Made by a program: the position numbers and the translations under genes. Below, piece after piece: positions 6,042 through 6,516 of a stretch of DNA of 6,516 nt (positions within the stretch are counted from its first letter, which is position 1; each line of letters begins with the position of its first letter). The notes under the pieces are model-generated. The model saw only the letters and a list, made by a program, of their open reading frames with translations, searched no databases and was not told the DNA's origin. Source of the stretch: Cellulomonas sp. (GTDB lineage Bacteria; Actinomycetota; Actinomycetes; Actinomycetales; Cellulomonadaceae); assembly GCA_027451305.1 (NCBI GenBank), contig DAIDJQ010000070.1, positions 1-6,516 of the forward strand, written 5' to 3'.

Positions 6042-6056
6042 GCGGCCCCCGGCCGC
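6042..6056 (-). other. GC hairpin just upstream of the metG ribosome site
   Basis: GCGGCC and GGCCGC form a perfect 6-base stem around a 3-base loop in the 44-base gap between the TM2 gene and metG. The stem ends 16 bases before the metG ATG, with the AGGA site in between. It may help end transcription of the TM2 gene, or act as a leader element of metG. The absence of a U-tract argues against a classical terminator, and the short gap allows co-transcription. Confidence 0.4.
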
Positions 6057-6069
6057 CCCTCGTCGGGGA

Positions 6070-6516
6070 TCAGTACCGGTGCATCCCCGCGCCGAGCGAG
6101 CCGAAGATGCCGGAGACCACGCCCGAGACCACGCTCAGGGCAAGCAGCACGGCCGTGACGATCCACGCCGTCTTCTTGTACTGCTCGTACCCCGCAAGCG
6201 GGCGACCGCTGGTGTCCCGGGTGCTCCCGGCCAGCACGAGGATCACGTCGATGAGCGACCAGACACCGCACCCGCCGAGCGTGAGGAGCTTGAGGACGCC
6301 GGTGCCGATCTTCCCGAGGTAGAAGCGGTCGACCCCGAGGCTGCCGAGGAACCACGCGAGCAGCCACGTGACGAGGAACGACTTGTCGCTCTCGTAGCCG
6401 TAGCCGTAACGCGCGGGTGGGGCGCCGTACTGGGGGGCGCCGTACTGCGGCGTGCCGAACCGCGAGTAGCCGTACGCCGGTTGGGCCGGACCCGGCTGGC
6501 CGTAGCCCGCCGGGTC
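6070..6516 (-). CDS. TM2-domain membrane protein, N-terminus outside the window
   Basis: The last 148 residues and the stop are present; the start lies beyond the right border. Visible residues 1-41 are a Gly/Pro/Tyr/Gln-rich head with [10 protein letters not shown] repeats, probably disordered and cytoplasmic. Residues 46-98 form a TM2 domain: a first hydrophobic helix ([16 protein letters not shown]), the diagnostic DRFYLG turn at 63-68, and a second helix ending in [12 protein letters not shown] third hydrophobic stretch (about 117-138, [18 protein letters not shown]) follows after a polar loop. TM2 proteins are small membrane proteins with no settled function, and many actinobacterial ones carry such a Pro/Gly/Tyr-rich head. 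It ends 44 bases before metG on the same strand. The family is confident; the role is unknown. Confidence 0.88.
   Translation of the reverse strand, partial: DPAGYGQPGPAQPAYGYSRFGTPQYGAPQYGAPPARYGYGYESDKSFLVTWLLAWFLGSLGVDRFYLGKIGTGVLKLLTLGGCGVWSLIDVILVLAGSTRDTSGRPLAGYEQYKKTAWIVTAVLLALSVVSGVVSGIFGSLGAGMHRY
6421..6447. repeat. Short in-frame tandem repeat in the TM2 gene
   Basis: GGCGCCGTACTG occurs at 6421-6432 and again at 6436-6447, a period of 15 bases. It encodes two QYGAP units in the Pro/Gly/Tyr-rich head of the TM2 protein. Such repeats often vary in number between strains through slippage. Confidence 0.6.

Noticed and set aside
3278..6322. A plus-strand open frame of more than 1000 codons opposite metG and tatD
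   Set aside because: Its translation is Arg/Pro/Ala/Gly-rich with no recognisable domain, and it is antisense to two genes with complete catalytic motifs. Long open antisense frames are expected in DNA this GC-rich.
6026..6367. A longer N-terminus for MetRS, extending up to 6367
   Set aside because: The extra 114 residues are Arg/Pro/Gly-rich, unlike any MetRS, and overlap the TM2-domain coding frame. The ATG at 6025 gives the standard N-terminus.
1..6516. Mobile element, CRISPR array, tRNA, or a defence or biosynthetic system
   Set aside because: No transposase or integrase motifs, regularly spaced repeats, tRNA-like folds or accessory enzymes are visible. Every protein with a recognisable family is core or cell-wall related.

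Overview
The window is very GC-rich (roughly 70 percent by eye) and every gene I can support lies on the minus strand. The gene order and protein families point to a high-GC actinobacterium. A Micrococcales lineage such as Cellulomonadaceae is my best guess, from the gene content and sequence style only. Read 5'->3' on the minus strand (right to left), the order is: a TM2-domain membrane protein (start outside the window), metG (methionyl-tRNA synthetase), tatD (metal-dependent DNase-type hydrolase), a YabE/DUF348-G5 protein with an SLT-like lytic transglycosylase tail, an RpfB-type resuscitation-promoting factor, and the first 39 codons of ksgA (16S rRNA dimethyladenosine transferase). The metG-tatD-rpfB-ksgA order is the conserved actinobacterial arrangement also known from Mycobacterium tuberculosis.

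Region by region: 6070-6516 holds the C-terminal 148 residues of the TM2 protein. 4232-6025 is metG, whose stop shares one base with the start of tatD (3249-4232), so these two are probably translated in a coupled way. 3078-3248 is the control region of the SLT-type gene (1884-3077). 1505-1883 is a 379-base non-coding control region upstream of the Rpf gene (302-1504). 119-301 is a hairpin-rich spacer before ksgA.

The most interesting part is the pair of cell-wall hydrolase genes. They share a membrane anchor, three DUF348 modules and one G5 module, but end in different catalytic domains. A 20-base element matching at 18 of 20 positions lies upstream of each. It consists of two GTnAC half-sites 11 bases apart and resembles sites of the MtrA response regulator, which is known to control rpf and other wall-hydrolase genes in actinobacteria. 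The Rpf gene also has a long leader with strong hairpins, which recalls the RNA switch reported upstream of rpfB in M. tuberculosis.

Otherwise the locus is ordinary core genome. I see no mobile element, CRISPR array, tRNA, rRNA or defence system, and I do not claim an undescribed system beyond the regulatory and domain-swap observations.
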